A stretch of 5,633 nt of DNA, taken from Alistipes sp. Its GTDB lineage: Bacteria; Bacteroidota; Bacteroidia; Bacteroidales; Rikenellaceae. The first letter of the stretch is position 1. Each line of letters opens with the position of its first letter. A program made the position numbers and the translations under genes. The stretch covers positions 1 through 5,633 of the forward strand of contig JAIDKM010000223.1 of NCBI GenBank assembly GCA_029051915.1, written 5' to 3'. The notes under the pieces are model-generated. The model was not told the DNA's origin. It saw only the letters and a list, made by a program, of their open reading frames with translations, and ran no database searches. Shown here in pieces: positions 1 to 5,633 of this stretch.

Positions 1-493
1 CGAGGGAGGCGAAGATCTCCCGGTTGTGCACGGCGAAAAGGGGCGCTTCGTCCGCCGTGCGGCAGATCCCTTCCCGGTCGCAGCGGATCACCGTTGCGAG
101 GTCCGTCGTTTCGGGGCGCCTCCGAGCCAGCAGAGCCGTTGTTTCTCGGGCCGAGGTCGGCAGGTCGATGAACGGAAATTCGTAATGTAGAACTCGGGCA
201 TCGGGCGTTACGCTGCGGAGGGCATATCCCTTGTAGAGCGAGAGCCCTGCCGGCAGCAGGCGTTCCCGACCGTCGGCCGTTATTTCGATCCGTACGAATC
301 CCGAGACCGTCGGCGGATAATGTTCTGTGCACGCCACGGCTGCGATCCGGCGCTCCAGTTCGTCGATGTCGGGTGCGTATTCGCAAGCGAAAAGCCTGCG
401 GGCCGCCTTTGCGAGTATCTCCGCATGGAGGGCCACCAGCCGCGGAATACCTCCTGCCACGTGAACGGTCTGGTATAGATAGAGTTCGCTCAC
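1..493 (-). CDS. Class IV aminotransferase-like (PLP fold-type IV) protein, partial, C-terminus beyond the left edge
   Basis: I translated this minus-strand frame by hand: it is open for 164 codons from a GTG at 493 to the window edge. The GTG overlaps the holA stop as GTGA, which suggests translational coupling; no Shine-Dalgarno lies before it. The arrangement resembles class IV aminotransferases and aminodeoxychorismate lyases: an N-terminal strand then a helix starting at His23 (family pattern HxxRL), a VRIEI strand near 67-71, LYKGYALR at 86-93, a helix near 113-126, and DREGICRTADEAPLFAV at 139-155, like the family's 'DxxGxVxExxxxNlFxV'. The assignment is by pattern only. Oddly, the family's PLP-phosphate arginine aligns with Ile26, and no lysine lies where the Schiff-base lysine should be (about residue 113); the only lysines are K29 and K88. 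It may be a divergent or non-catalytic relative. The coding frame is well supported, the family moderately. Confidence 0.6.
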   Translation of the reverse strand, partial: MSELYLYQTVHVAGGIPRLVALHAEILAKAARRLFACEYAPDIDELERRIAAVACTEHYPPTVSGFVRIEITADGRERLLPAGLSLYKGYALRSVTPDARVLHYEFPFIDLPTSARETTALLARRRPETTDLATVIRCDREGICRTADEAPLFAVHNREIFASL

Positions 494-1560
494 AGGAGGA
501 AAATTTTGAGCAGCAGCTCGCGCAGCAGCTCGCCGTCGGGAGCGCCGCCCGTGTTCATGCCCTTGCTCTTGGCGTCGTATTCGCGCAACAGTCCCAGAAC
601 CTGGAAGACTTTGCGGTTGTCCCAGAGCGCGGCGTGTTGTTTGATTTCGTTGATGACGAACGTGTTGTTCTTGCGCAGGATGCGCATCAGCTCGGTGTCC
701 TGCGGAAACGGCTGTCCCTTGTGGCGCGAGAGCCATCGCAGGTAGTTGAGCACGAAAAGTTCCTTGAACTGCCCGAACAGCGCCATGATCGTCAGCAGCA
801 GCGGGTTGTCTTTGGGATTGCGCGAAAAATGGTCGGCGATCAGCAGGGCGCGGGCCATGTCGCGGGTCATGACGGCTTTGCAGAGCTCGAAGTTGTTGAA
901 ATCTTTCGAAATGCCGATGTTGGACTCGATGTCGGCATCGGTGATCTTCGTCTTCCCCTCGGGGAGCGAGACCGACAGCTTTTGCAGTTCGTTGGCGATC
1001 TTCGAGATGTTGGTGCCGAGATGGTCGGTCAGCATCGACAACGCTTTGGGGTCGATGCTCATTCCTCGTTGCTTGGCGAACTGCTGGAGCCAGGCGATAA
1101 TCTCGTAGTCGCGCGGCTGGATCGATTCGAGCACGGCGCCGTTGGCTGCGCAGCTTTTGTAGAAGGCCGATCGTTTGTCGACCGTCTTCTCCTTGTGGCA
1201 GATCACCAGGATCGTCGTGGGCGAAGGCTTCTGCGTGTAGAGCGAAAGTTTGTCGAGACCCCGCAGCTGCTGCGCCTCCTTGACGATCACCACTTGATAC
1301 GATCCCATCATCGGCATCTGGCGGCAGAGGTTGATGACCTGTCCTGCCTCCGAATCCTTGCCGTAAACCGTGATCTGATTGAAGGCGCGTTCGGCTTCGT
1401 CGAGCACGCCGGTGGCCAGTTGCTCGCAGAGGGCGTCGATGAAATAGCTCTCTGCACCCATCAGCAGGTAGACGGGGGCGTAGCGCCGGGCGGTTACTTC
1501 GGCGGCCATGCGTTCGTATTGGGCGACCGTGTCGCGGAATCGGATAGCGCTTTTTGCCAT
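490..1560 (-). CDS. holA: DNA polymerase III subunit delta (clamp-loader subunit)
   Basis: The product, 356 residues, is the delta subunit of the replicative clamp loader, which with delta' and gamma/tau opens the beta sliding clamp and loads it on primed DNA in the cytoplasm. The length is usual for the family. Visible hallmarks are the N-terminal YLLMGAESYFIDAL (31-44), MPMMGSYQVVIVKEAQQL (82-99) in the clamp-binding domain, the AAA+-like lid region around ITDADIESNIGISKDFNNFEL (about 206-226), and a C-terminal helical collar with LREYDAKSKGMNTG (325-338). 'FNNFEL' and 'YDAKSKGM' are typical of Bacteroidetes HolA. Delta has no working Walker A motif and none is seen here. The ATG lies 4 bp after the tilS stop, so the gene is probably read from the murB-tilS transcript; the next gene overlaps its stop by 4 bp. 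An internal Met18 is a less likely start, as it would remove the charged N-terminal helix common in relatives. Confidence 0.93.
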   Translation of the reverse strand: MAKSAIRFRDTVAQYERMAAEVTARRYAPVYLLMGAESYFIDALCEQLATGVLDEAERAFNQITVYGKDSEAGQVINLCRQMPMMGSYQVVIVKEAQQLRGLDKLSLYTQKPSPTTILVICHKEKTVDKRSAFYKSCAANGAVLESIQPRDYEIIAWLQQFAKQRGMSIDPKALSMLTDHLGTNISKIANELQKLSVSLPEGKTKITDADIESNIGISKDFNNFELCKAVMTRDMARALLIADHFSRNPKDNPLLLTIMALFGQFKELFVLNYLRWLSRHKGQPFPQDTELMRILRKNNTFVINEIKQHAALWDNRKVFQVLGLLREYDAKSKGMNTGGAPDGELLRELLLKIFLL

Positions 1561-1564
1561 AGGG

Positions 1565-2908
1565 TCAGACGATCTCTTTGATGATGCGTAACACGTTCTC
1601 GGTCTCCTCGGTCAGCCGGTAGCGGTCGTCGATGCGGCGGCCTACCAGCCAGACGATGTCGTCGCCCGACAGCAGCACGAACTGCCGCTGTTTCTCGGCC
1701 GCCGGGACTTTGGCGTCTATAAGGAAGTCGCTCACTTTCTTGCGGCCCGTCATGCCGTAGGGAACGAACCAGTCGCCCTCCTGCCAGCGGCGGAGCGTGA
1801 GCGGATATTGCAGTTTGTCGGCGTCGACCTGCGCGATCTGTTCGGGTACGCCGAAATCTTCGATGGCGTCGATGTCCGTATGTTCGTAGTGGAGTACCGA
1901 GTTGCCGCAGTAGCTGCGCGGAGTGTCGCGATCGATCTGCGCCGTGCAGGGATCGTCGTCGGGGATGGGCGCTATGACGATCGTTCCCCGGTCGATGCAG
2001 GCCATCCGTTCGCGCGAATAGAAACGCCGGCCCGTGGCGCCGCTGTCGAGGGCCCGGCAGAGCGAGTCGATCACGTCGGCCTTGAACCCGTAGGTCGGGC
2101 CGAGAAGTTCGTAGATGACGAACCCGCGCGGGAATGCCGTGTCGATCCGGTCGGGCCGGACGATGTCGATCTCGCCTTCGGAGGTTACGGCTTCGCGGCG
2201 GATGCGTTCGATGCCGTGGTCGATGAATCGCTGGGCGTCGGTCAGCCGGTCGATGTTGCGGCGCATCAGGTCGGTGAATCGAGGGTTGATCTCCCGGATG
2301 CGGGGTATCAGTCCCAGGCGGATCTTGTTGCGCAGGTATTTGGTCGAACGGTTCGAGGAGTCTTCGCGGAAAAGAATTTTGTTCGCTACGGCATACTCCA
2401 GGATTTCCTTGCGCGAGGCGAACATCAGCGGCCGGACGATGCGGCCGATCTGGCGGGAGATGCCCGTGAGCCCTCGTAATCCCGTGCCGCGCAGCAGGTT
2501 GATGAAGAAAGTTTCGATCGAGTCGTCGGCATGGTGGGCCACCGCGATGGCCGTGTAGCCGTGCTGGGTTCGCAGTTCTTCGAACCACGCATAGCGCAGC
2601 CGCCGTGCCGCCATCTCCATCGACTCGCCCGTGCGTTCCATCTCGGCCAAGGTGTCGAAGCGGCGGTTGTAGCAGGGAACGCCTGCCCGGGCCGCTTCGT
2701 CGGCTACCAGGGCTTCATCTTCGTCGCTCTCGGCGCCCCGCAGCTGGAAGTTGCAGTGCGCGACGCCTACCTGATAGCCGCTCTGCGCGAAAAGCGAAAG
2801 CATGACCATCGAATCCACGCCGCCCGAGACGGTCAGCAGAATCCGGTCGTCGTGCGTGAAGAGCCTGTTTTCCTCGATATATTGTCGGAATGCTTCCGGA
2901 AGAGCCAT
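1565..2908 (-). CDS. tilS: tRNA(Ile)-lysidine synthetase
   Basis: TilS attaches lysine to C34 of the CAU-anticodon tRNA-Ile, using ATP, so that it reads AUA instead of AUG and is charged with isoleucine; it is essential in most bacteria. The 447-residue product has the N-type ATP pyrophosphatase P-loop SGGVDS at 28-33, the family motif VAHCNFQLRGAESDEDE at 49-65, and VAHHADDSIETFFINLLRGTG at 123-143 (ATP and substrate site). A middle helical region carries 'RNKIRLGLIPRIREINP', typical of TilS. From about 370 comes the TilS C-terminal tRNA-binding domain, with RRWQEGDWFVPYGMTGRKKV followed by SDFL and ending in WLVGRRIDDRYR. Length and domain order are those of full-length TilS. The ATG at 2908 sits 13 bp after murB, with no Shine-Dalgarno, as is common in Bacteroidetes. 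holA follows after 4 bp. Co-transcription with murB is inferred from spacing. Confidence 0.95.
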   Translation of the reverse strand: MALPEAFRQYIEENRLFTHDDRILLTVSGGVDSMVMLSLFAQSGYQVGVAHCNFQLRGAESDEDEALVADEAARAGVPCYNRRFDTLAEMERTGESMEMAARRLRYAWFEELRTQHGYTAIAVAHHADDSIETFFINLLRGTGLRGLTGISRQIGRIVRPLMFASRKEILEYAVANKILFREDSSNRSTKYLRNKIRLGLIPRIREINPRFTDLMRRNIDRLTDAQRFIDHGIERIRREAVTSEGEIDIVRPDRIDTAFPRGFVIYELLGPTYGFKADVIDSLCRALDSGATGRRFYSRERMACIDRGTIVIAPIPDDDPCTAQIDRDTPRSYCGNSVLHYEHTDIDAIEDFGVPEQIAQVDADKLQYPLTLRRWQEGDWFVPYGMTGRKKVSDFLIDAKVPAAEKQRQFVLLSGDDIVWLVGRRIDDRYRLTEETENVLRIIKEIV

Positions 2909-2921
2909 GATTTTTGCTAAT

Positions 2922-3932
2922 TTATAAAATATTGACCTCCGTGTCGATCTCTACGCCGAATTTTTCGCGGACGGCCGCCTGTACTTTCCGGGCCAGTGCG
3001 AGTACTTCGGCTCCCGTGGCGCCGCCCAAATTTACGAGCACCAGCGCCTGCCGTTCGTGTACGCCGACGCGACCGTCCCGAAAACCTTTCATCCCCGCCC
3101 GGTCGATCAGCCAGCCGGCCGCCAACTTCGCCTTGCCTGCTTCGGCGGTAGGGTAGAGCGGCATGTCGGGCCACTGGGCTTTCAGCCGGTCGGCGACAGC
3201 GAGGTCGACTACCGGATTCTTGAAGAAGCTGCCCGCATTGCCGAGTTCGGCCGTGTCGGGGAGCTTCGTGCGGCGGATCGCGATGATCGCTTCGCGGATG
3301 TTGCGCAGCGAGGCGCCGCCGCGGGCTTCCACCTCGCGTTCTACGTCGCCGTAGCCTAAATGGGGCTGCGGCGTGCGCGACAGCGCGATTTCGATCGCCG
3401 TGATGATTACGCGCCCTTTCAGTTCATGTTTGAAGACGCTCTCGCGATAACCGAATTCGCAGTGCGCGGCATCGAGCGTCAGCATCGAGTCGCTCTCCAC
3501 GCAGTACATCTCGACCCGTTCGATGACATCTTTGGCCTCGCGACCGTAGGCTCCGATATTCTGAACCGGGGCCGCACCCGCCTTGCCGGGGATGAGCGAG
3601 AGGTTCTCGATGCCCCACAGGTCGTGTTCTACGGCCCAGCCGACCAGGTCGTCCCATTCGACGCCGGCGTCGACCCGCACGCGTACGCGGTCGCCGTCGT
3701 CGGCAACGATTCGGATCTGCTGCGATACCGGAGTGAGAAGCACTCCGTCGTAGTCCTGCGTGAAAAGGATGTTGTTGCCGCCCGCCAGCACCGTCCACCG
3801 CGGGGGAATGCCGGCGGCGAAGATCGCCCGCAGCTCCTCCGTTGTCTCGAATTCGACGAGTCGCGAAGCGTGCTGTACGACGTGGAAACTATTGCGGTCG
3901 CGCAGATCGACCGATTGAAATTCTTTCGCCAT
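2922..3932 (-). CDS. murB: UDP-N-acetylenolpyruvoylglucosamine reductase, type I
   Basis: MurB is the FAD enzyme that uses NADPH to reduce UDP-GlcNAc-enolpyruvate to UDP-MurNAc, the second committed step of peptidoglycan synthesis, in the cytoplasm. Counting from the ATG at 3932 the product has 336 residues. The FAD-binding loop is LAGGNNILF (49-57), where relatives usually have a GGGSN-type sequence. GIENLSLIPGKAGAAPVQNIGAYG lies at 107-130, FGYRESVFKHE at 160-170 (Tyr162 matches E. coli Tyr158), the tyrosine loop LGYGD at 192-196 marks type I, and GNAGSFFKNP at 231-240 supplies the catalytic serine, Ser235. Glu332 near the end matches E. coli Glu325. I chose ATG 3932 over an in-frame TTG nine bases upstream because that TTG lies inside the predicted -7 box (3939-3946) and the MAKEF start fits. 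The protein ends four residues after Glu332, shorter than in E. coli. It is the first gene of the minus-strand block. Confidence 0.95.
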   Translation of the reverse strand: MAKEFQSVDLRDRNSFHVVQHASRLVEFETTEELRAIFAAGIPPRWTVLAGGNNILFTQDYDGVLLTPVSQQIRIVADDGDRVRVRVDAGVEWDDLVGWAVEHDLWGIENLSLIPGKAGAAPVQNIGAYGREAKDVIERVEMYCVESDSMLTLDAAHCEFGYRESVFKHELKGRVIITAIEIALSRTPQPHLGYGDVEREVEARGGASLRNIREAIIAIRRTKLPDTAELGNAGSFFKNPVVDLAVADRLKAQWPDMPLYPTAEAGKAKLAAGWLIDRAGMKGFRDGRVGVHERQALVLVNLGGATGAEVLALARKVQAAVREKFGVEIDTEVNIL

Positions 3933-3938
3933 GATGCG

Positions 3939-3946
3939 CAAAGTTA
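3939..3946 (-). promoter_or_regulatory. Bacteroidetes -7 promoter box for murB-tilS-holA
   Basis: Read on the minus strand this is TAACTTTG, a perfect match to the Bacteroidetes -7 consensus TAnnTTTG. Only six bases separate it from the murB ATG, so transcription should start within a few bases of the start codon, giving an almost leaderless mRNA. No clear TTTG-type -33 box is seen about 20 bp upstream on this strand, which is common because that element is weakly conserved. It would drive the whole four-gene block. Confidence 0.6.
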
Positions 3947-3958
3947 GGAATTATTTCG

Positions 3959-3966
3959 TATCTTTG
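3959..3966 (+). promoter_or_regulatory. Bacteroidetes -7 promoter box for the DUF4301 gene
   Basis: The sequence TATCTTTG matches TAnnTTTG perfectly. A start site a few bases downstream (around 3970-3975) would give a leader of about 80 nt before the ATG at 4053. Its -33 region falls at about 3935-3942, on top of the murB -7 box, so the two divergent core promoters overlap. A second imperfect element, TACTTTG at 4040-4046 (one base short of the consensus), lies six bases before the ATG and could be a minor promoter. Confidence 0.55.
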
Positions 3967-3976
3967 GTTACACCTT

Positions 3977-4009
3977 GACGAGTCCGCTCCGGCAAAATCG
4001 TCTTTTTTT
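3977..4009 (+). promoter_or_regulatory. Small hairpin plus T7 run in the leader of the DUF4301 gene, attenuator-like
   Basis: Inverted 5-mers GACGA (3977-3981) and TCGTC (3998-4002) enclose a possible inner CCG/CGG stem (3984-3986 with 3990-3992) and are followed at once by seven T residues (4003-4009). The layout is that of an intrinsic terminator lying inside the predicted leader, about 45 bp before the ATG. The stem is short and interrupted, so it would be weak. I see no leader peptide or known riboswitch. It may be chance. Confidence 0.25.
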
Positions 4010-4052
4010 ACCAAAGATCGCAACCGACAAAAACCTAAATACTTTGAAAATC

Positions 4053-5486
4053 ATGTTTACTCAGGAAGATCTTCAGCAGATCGCCCGACACGGCCTTACG
4101 CCGGAGGCCGTCGAGAGGCAGATCGAAAATTTCCGCCACGGATTCCCCTTTTTGAAAGTGGTACGCGCGGCATCGCCCGGCGACGGGGTAACGGTGTTGG
4201 ACACCGCGACGGCCGACGCTGCCGCAGCTCGCTACGAACAGGCTGCCGCCGGCCTCTCCGTGGTAAAATTCGTACCTGCTTCTGGTGCTGCTACGCGCAT
4301 GTTCAAGGAGTTATTCGAGTTCGTCAACGAGGGCAAGCGCGGCAAAGGCATCGATACGTTGTTGCAGAATATCGAGCGTTTCGCCTTCTGGCCCGAGCTG
4401 AAAGCCGTGTTGCCGGAGGAGGCCGATGAAAAGGCCGTCGTTCGCGCCATCGTAGGCCCCGGGCTCGACTACGGCAGCAAGCCCAAAGGTCTGGTAACGT
4501 TTCATGCTTATCCTGAGGGCGCCCGCAAGGCGGTCGAGGAACATCTGGTCGAGGGTGCGGCCTATGCCGCATCGGGCGGCGTGGCGAAGATCCACTTCAC
4601 CGTTTCTCCCGAGCATCGCGCCGGTTTCGAAGCCTTGCTGGCCGAGAAAGTTCCCGTGTACGAGAAACGTTTCGGCATCCGCTACGATATTTCGTTCTCG
4701 GTGCAGAAGTCGTCGACCGACACCATCGCCGTCAATCCCGACAATACGCCGTTCCGGCAGCAGGATGGCCGGTTGCTGTTCCGGCCTGCGGGCCACGGCG
4801 CACTGATCGAGAATCTTAACGAGATCGCCGCCGACGTAATCTTTATCAAGAATATCGACAACGTAACGACCGACGCGCAGCGCGGCGACACCGTCCGTTT
4901 CAAGAAAATATTGGCCGGTCTGTTGCTCGGTCTGCAGGAACGGGCGTTCGGTTGTCTGAAAGCGTTGGATGCCGGCCATGCCGACCTGGAATCCATCGTC
5001 GAATTCATCCGGAAGGATCTCTGCGTGAAGTTGCCCGAGAAGTATGATGCAGCGCTTCTGCGCAGCATCCTCGACCGGCCCATTCGGGTCTGCGGTATGG
5101 TACGCAACGAGGGCGAACCGGGCGGCGGGCCGTTCTGGGTTGCCAATCCTGACGGCACCGAGTCGTTGCAGATCGCCGAGTCGAGCCAGATCGCACCCGA
5201 CGACCTGCCGCTGATGAAGTCGGCCACCCATTTCAATCCGGTCGACTTGGTATGCGGCGTTCGCAGGGCTGACGGCAGCAAGTTCGATTTGCGCGACTAT
5301 ACCGATCCGGCGACGGGATTCATCTCGTCCAAGTCGTCGGGGGGCCGCGAACTGAGGGCCCAGGAACTGCCCGGCTTGTGGAACGGCGCGATGGCGCGGT
5401 GGAACACGATTTTCGTCGATGTGCCTATTTCGACTTTCTCGCCTGTCAAAGTGGTGCAGGATCTGCTCCGGCCGCAACACCAATAG
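4053..5486 (+). CDS. DUF4301 family protein, possible UDP-sugar pyrophosphorylase-like nucleotidyltransferase
   Basis: The 477-residue product is recognised as DUF4301, a family of unknown function seen mainly in Bacteroidetes. No signal peptide or membrane segment is visible, so it is probably cytosolic. VPASGAATRMFKEL (74-87) resembles the G-rich nucleotide-binding loop of sugar-nucleotidyltransferases, PKGLVTF (144-150) resembles their PKxL motif, and FSVQ (215-218), FRPAGHGALIENL (243-255) and FIKNIDNV (264-271) follow the order Q..., P.GHG/GNGG..., ...DN of UDP-GlcNAc/UDP-sugar pyrophosphorylases. The C-terminus has GMVRNEGEPGGGPFWV (348-363) and LPGLWNGAMARWNTIFVDVP (439-458), which I take to be family-specific. 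The motif comparison is my inference. ATG 4053 is preferred over an in-frame TTG at 3975 because the bases between are A-rich leader with unlikely coding content. There is no Shine-Dalgarno. The gene is divergent from murB and ends 26 bp before a strong terminator. Confidence 0.9.
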   Translation: MFTQEDLQQIARHGLTPEAVERQIENFRHGFPFLKVVRAASPGDGVTVLDTATADAAAARYEQAAAGLSVVKFVPASGAATRMFKELFEFVNEGKRGKGIDTLLQNIERFAFWPELKAVLPEEADEKAVVRAIVGPGLDYGSKPKGLVTFHAYPEGARKAVEEHLVEGAAYAASGGVAKIHFTVSPEHRAGFEALLAEKVPVYEKRFGIRYDISFSVQKSSTDTIAVNPDNTPFRQQDGRLLFRPAGHGALIENLNEIAADVIFIKNIDNVTTDAQRGDTVRFKKILAGLLLGLQERAFGCLKALDAGHADLESIVEFIRKDLCVKLPEKYDAALLRSILDRPIRVCGMVRNEGEPGGGPFWVANPDGTESLQIAESSQIAPDDLPLMKSATHFNPVDLVCGVRRADGSKFDLRDYTDPATGFISSKSSGGRELRAQELPGLWNGAMARWNTIFVDVPISTFSPVKVVQDLLRPQHQ

Positions 5487-5512
5487 GCTTTTGTGCCGAT
5501 TCTTTCGTTGTT

Positions 5513-5540
5513 TTCCCCGGAGGGTGCGCCTTCCGGGGAA
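5513..5540 (+). terminator. Intrinsic terminator of the DUF4301 gene
   Basis: A 12-bp stem pairs 5513-5524 with 5529-5540: nine perfect pairs (TTCCCCGGA with TCCGGGGAA), one G-U, two G-C, and a TGCG tetraloop. It is followed by G and a T5 run (5542-5546). It begins 26 bp after the stop codon. On the other strand the stem would be followed by A residues, so it works only for plus-strand transcription. Confidence 0.85.
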
Positions 5541-5570
5541 GTTTTTGGCGATATTGATAAAAGTCAAAGC

Positions 5571-5596
5571 AGCTTCGGCCCGGAATATCGGAAGCT
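5571..5596 (-). terminator. Possible weak terminator for a convergent minus-strand gene
   Basis: AGCTTC (5571-5576) and GAAGCT (5591-5596) form a perfect 6-bp inverted repeat with a 14-base loop. Read on the minus strand it is followed by GCTTTGACTTTTATC, which is T-rich but not a clean run. It directly follows, and slightly overlaps, the stop of the possible gene end at 5595. The structure is weak and could be chance. Confidence 0.25.
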
Positions 5597-5633
5597 ACGG
5601 TTTCCGGTAGCGAGGCCGCAGATTCAGCAGGCC
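5595..5633 (-). CDS. Possible C-terminal end of a convergent gene, unidentified
   Basis: On the minus strand, twelve codons run in from the right edge to a TAG at 5597-5595 and read GLLNLRPRYRKP. Codon choice (CTG, CGG, CGC, TAC, CCG) is like that of the neighbouring genes, and the position, facing the DUF4301 terminator and followed by a possible minus-strand hairpin, fits a convergent gene. Twelve residues are too few to name a family, and another minus frame is also open here, so this is only a hint. Confidence 0.25.
   Translation of the reverse strand, partial: GLLNLRPRYRKP

Noticed and set aside
494..510. AGGAGGA on the plus strand followed by a TTG, looking like a ribosome binding site
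   Set aside because: It is the complement of the Leu-Leu-stop end of holA. The frame it would start is antisense to holA, and this lineage makes little use of Shine-Dalgarno sites.
373..1581. 402-codon plus-strand open frame opposite holA
   Set aside because: It lies wholly antisense to a well-recognised holA and tilS end, and its translation is low-complexity, rich in R, V, D and H with no family pattern. Long antisense frames are common in GC-rich genes with strong codon bias.
1494..2588. 364-codon minus-strand frame overlapping tilS in another frame
   Set aside because: It is rich in R, P and H, as expected of an out-of-frame reading of tilS, and contains no domain pattern.
3933..3941. 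In-frame TTG start adding three residues to MurB
   Set aside because: The TTG is part of the predicted -7 box, so it would not be on the mRNA; the ATG at 3932 fits the protein better.
3975..4052. In-frame TTG extension of 26 residues for the DUF4301 protein
   Set aside because: The stretch includes the T7 run and A-rich leader, lies at or just after the predicted transcription start, and the ATG gives a natural N-terminus (MFTQEDL).
4311..5567. 418-codon minus-strand open frame opposite the DUF4301 gene
   Set aside because: It is antisense to a conserved protein, runs through the terminator hairpin at its start and has no recognisable motifs.
5591..5610. Second small hairpin, GCTAC/GTAGC, near the right edge
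   Set aside because: The 5-bp stem has a bulge and no following T run, and it overlaps the possible end of a convergent gene; nothing sets it apart from chance.
1..5633. Search for tRNA, rRNA, CRISPR arrays, insertion sequences, phage or defence genes
   Set aside because: No cloverleaf, direct-repeat array, transposase or terminal repeats were seen; nearly all of the window is filled by recognised genes.

Overview
The window looks like chromosomal core DNA from a fairly GC-rich member of the Bacteroidales, with an Alistipes-like genus the best guess. The reasons are: perfect copies of the Bacteroidetes -7 promoter element TAnnTTTG in the one divergent intergenic gap; A-rich or missing leaders in place of Shine-Dalgarno sequences; a DUF4301 protein, a family I know mainly from Bacteroidetes; and proteins of Bacteroidetes type encoded with many G/C-ending codons. 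The genus is inference from composition and family knowledge, with no database search.

Layout. From the centre to the left edge, four genes run on the minus strand as a tight block, in transcription order: murB (peptidoglycan precursor reductase), 13 bp gap, tilS (tRNA-Ile lysidine synthetase), 4 bp gap, holA (DNA polymerase III delta subunit), 4 bp GTGA overlap, then a gene cut by the left edge whose product resembles a fold-type IV PLP enzyme (class IV aminotransferase) but seems to lack the key PLP-binding residues. From the centre to the right, one gene on the plus strand encodes a 477-residue DUF4301 protein and ends at a strong intrinsic terminator. The last ~85 bp may hold the extreme C-terminus of a convergent minus-strand gene and a weak terminator for it.

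Regulation. The ~120 bp between murB and the DUF4301 gene carries two back-to-back -7 boxes only 12 bp apart, forming a near-perfect dyad, so the two core promoters must overlap. The murB promoter predicts a nearly leaderless mRNA. The DUF4301 promoter predicts an ~80 nt leader that contains a small hairpin followed by seven T residues.

Function. The minus-strand block joins three housekeeping functions (cell wall, decoding, replication) that are essential in most bacteria. There is no mobile element, CRISPR array, RNA gene or defence system here. The parts that may be undescribed are the DUF4301 protein, whose motifs suggest a UDP-sugar pyrophosphorylase-like nucleotidyltransferase; the PLP-fold protein with apparently lost catalytic residues; and the compact divergent promoter.
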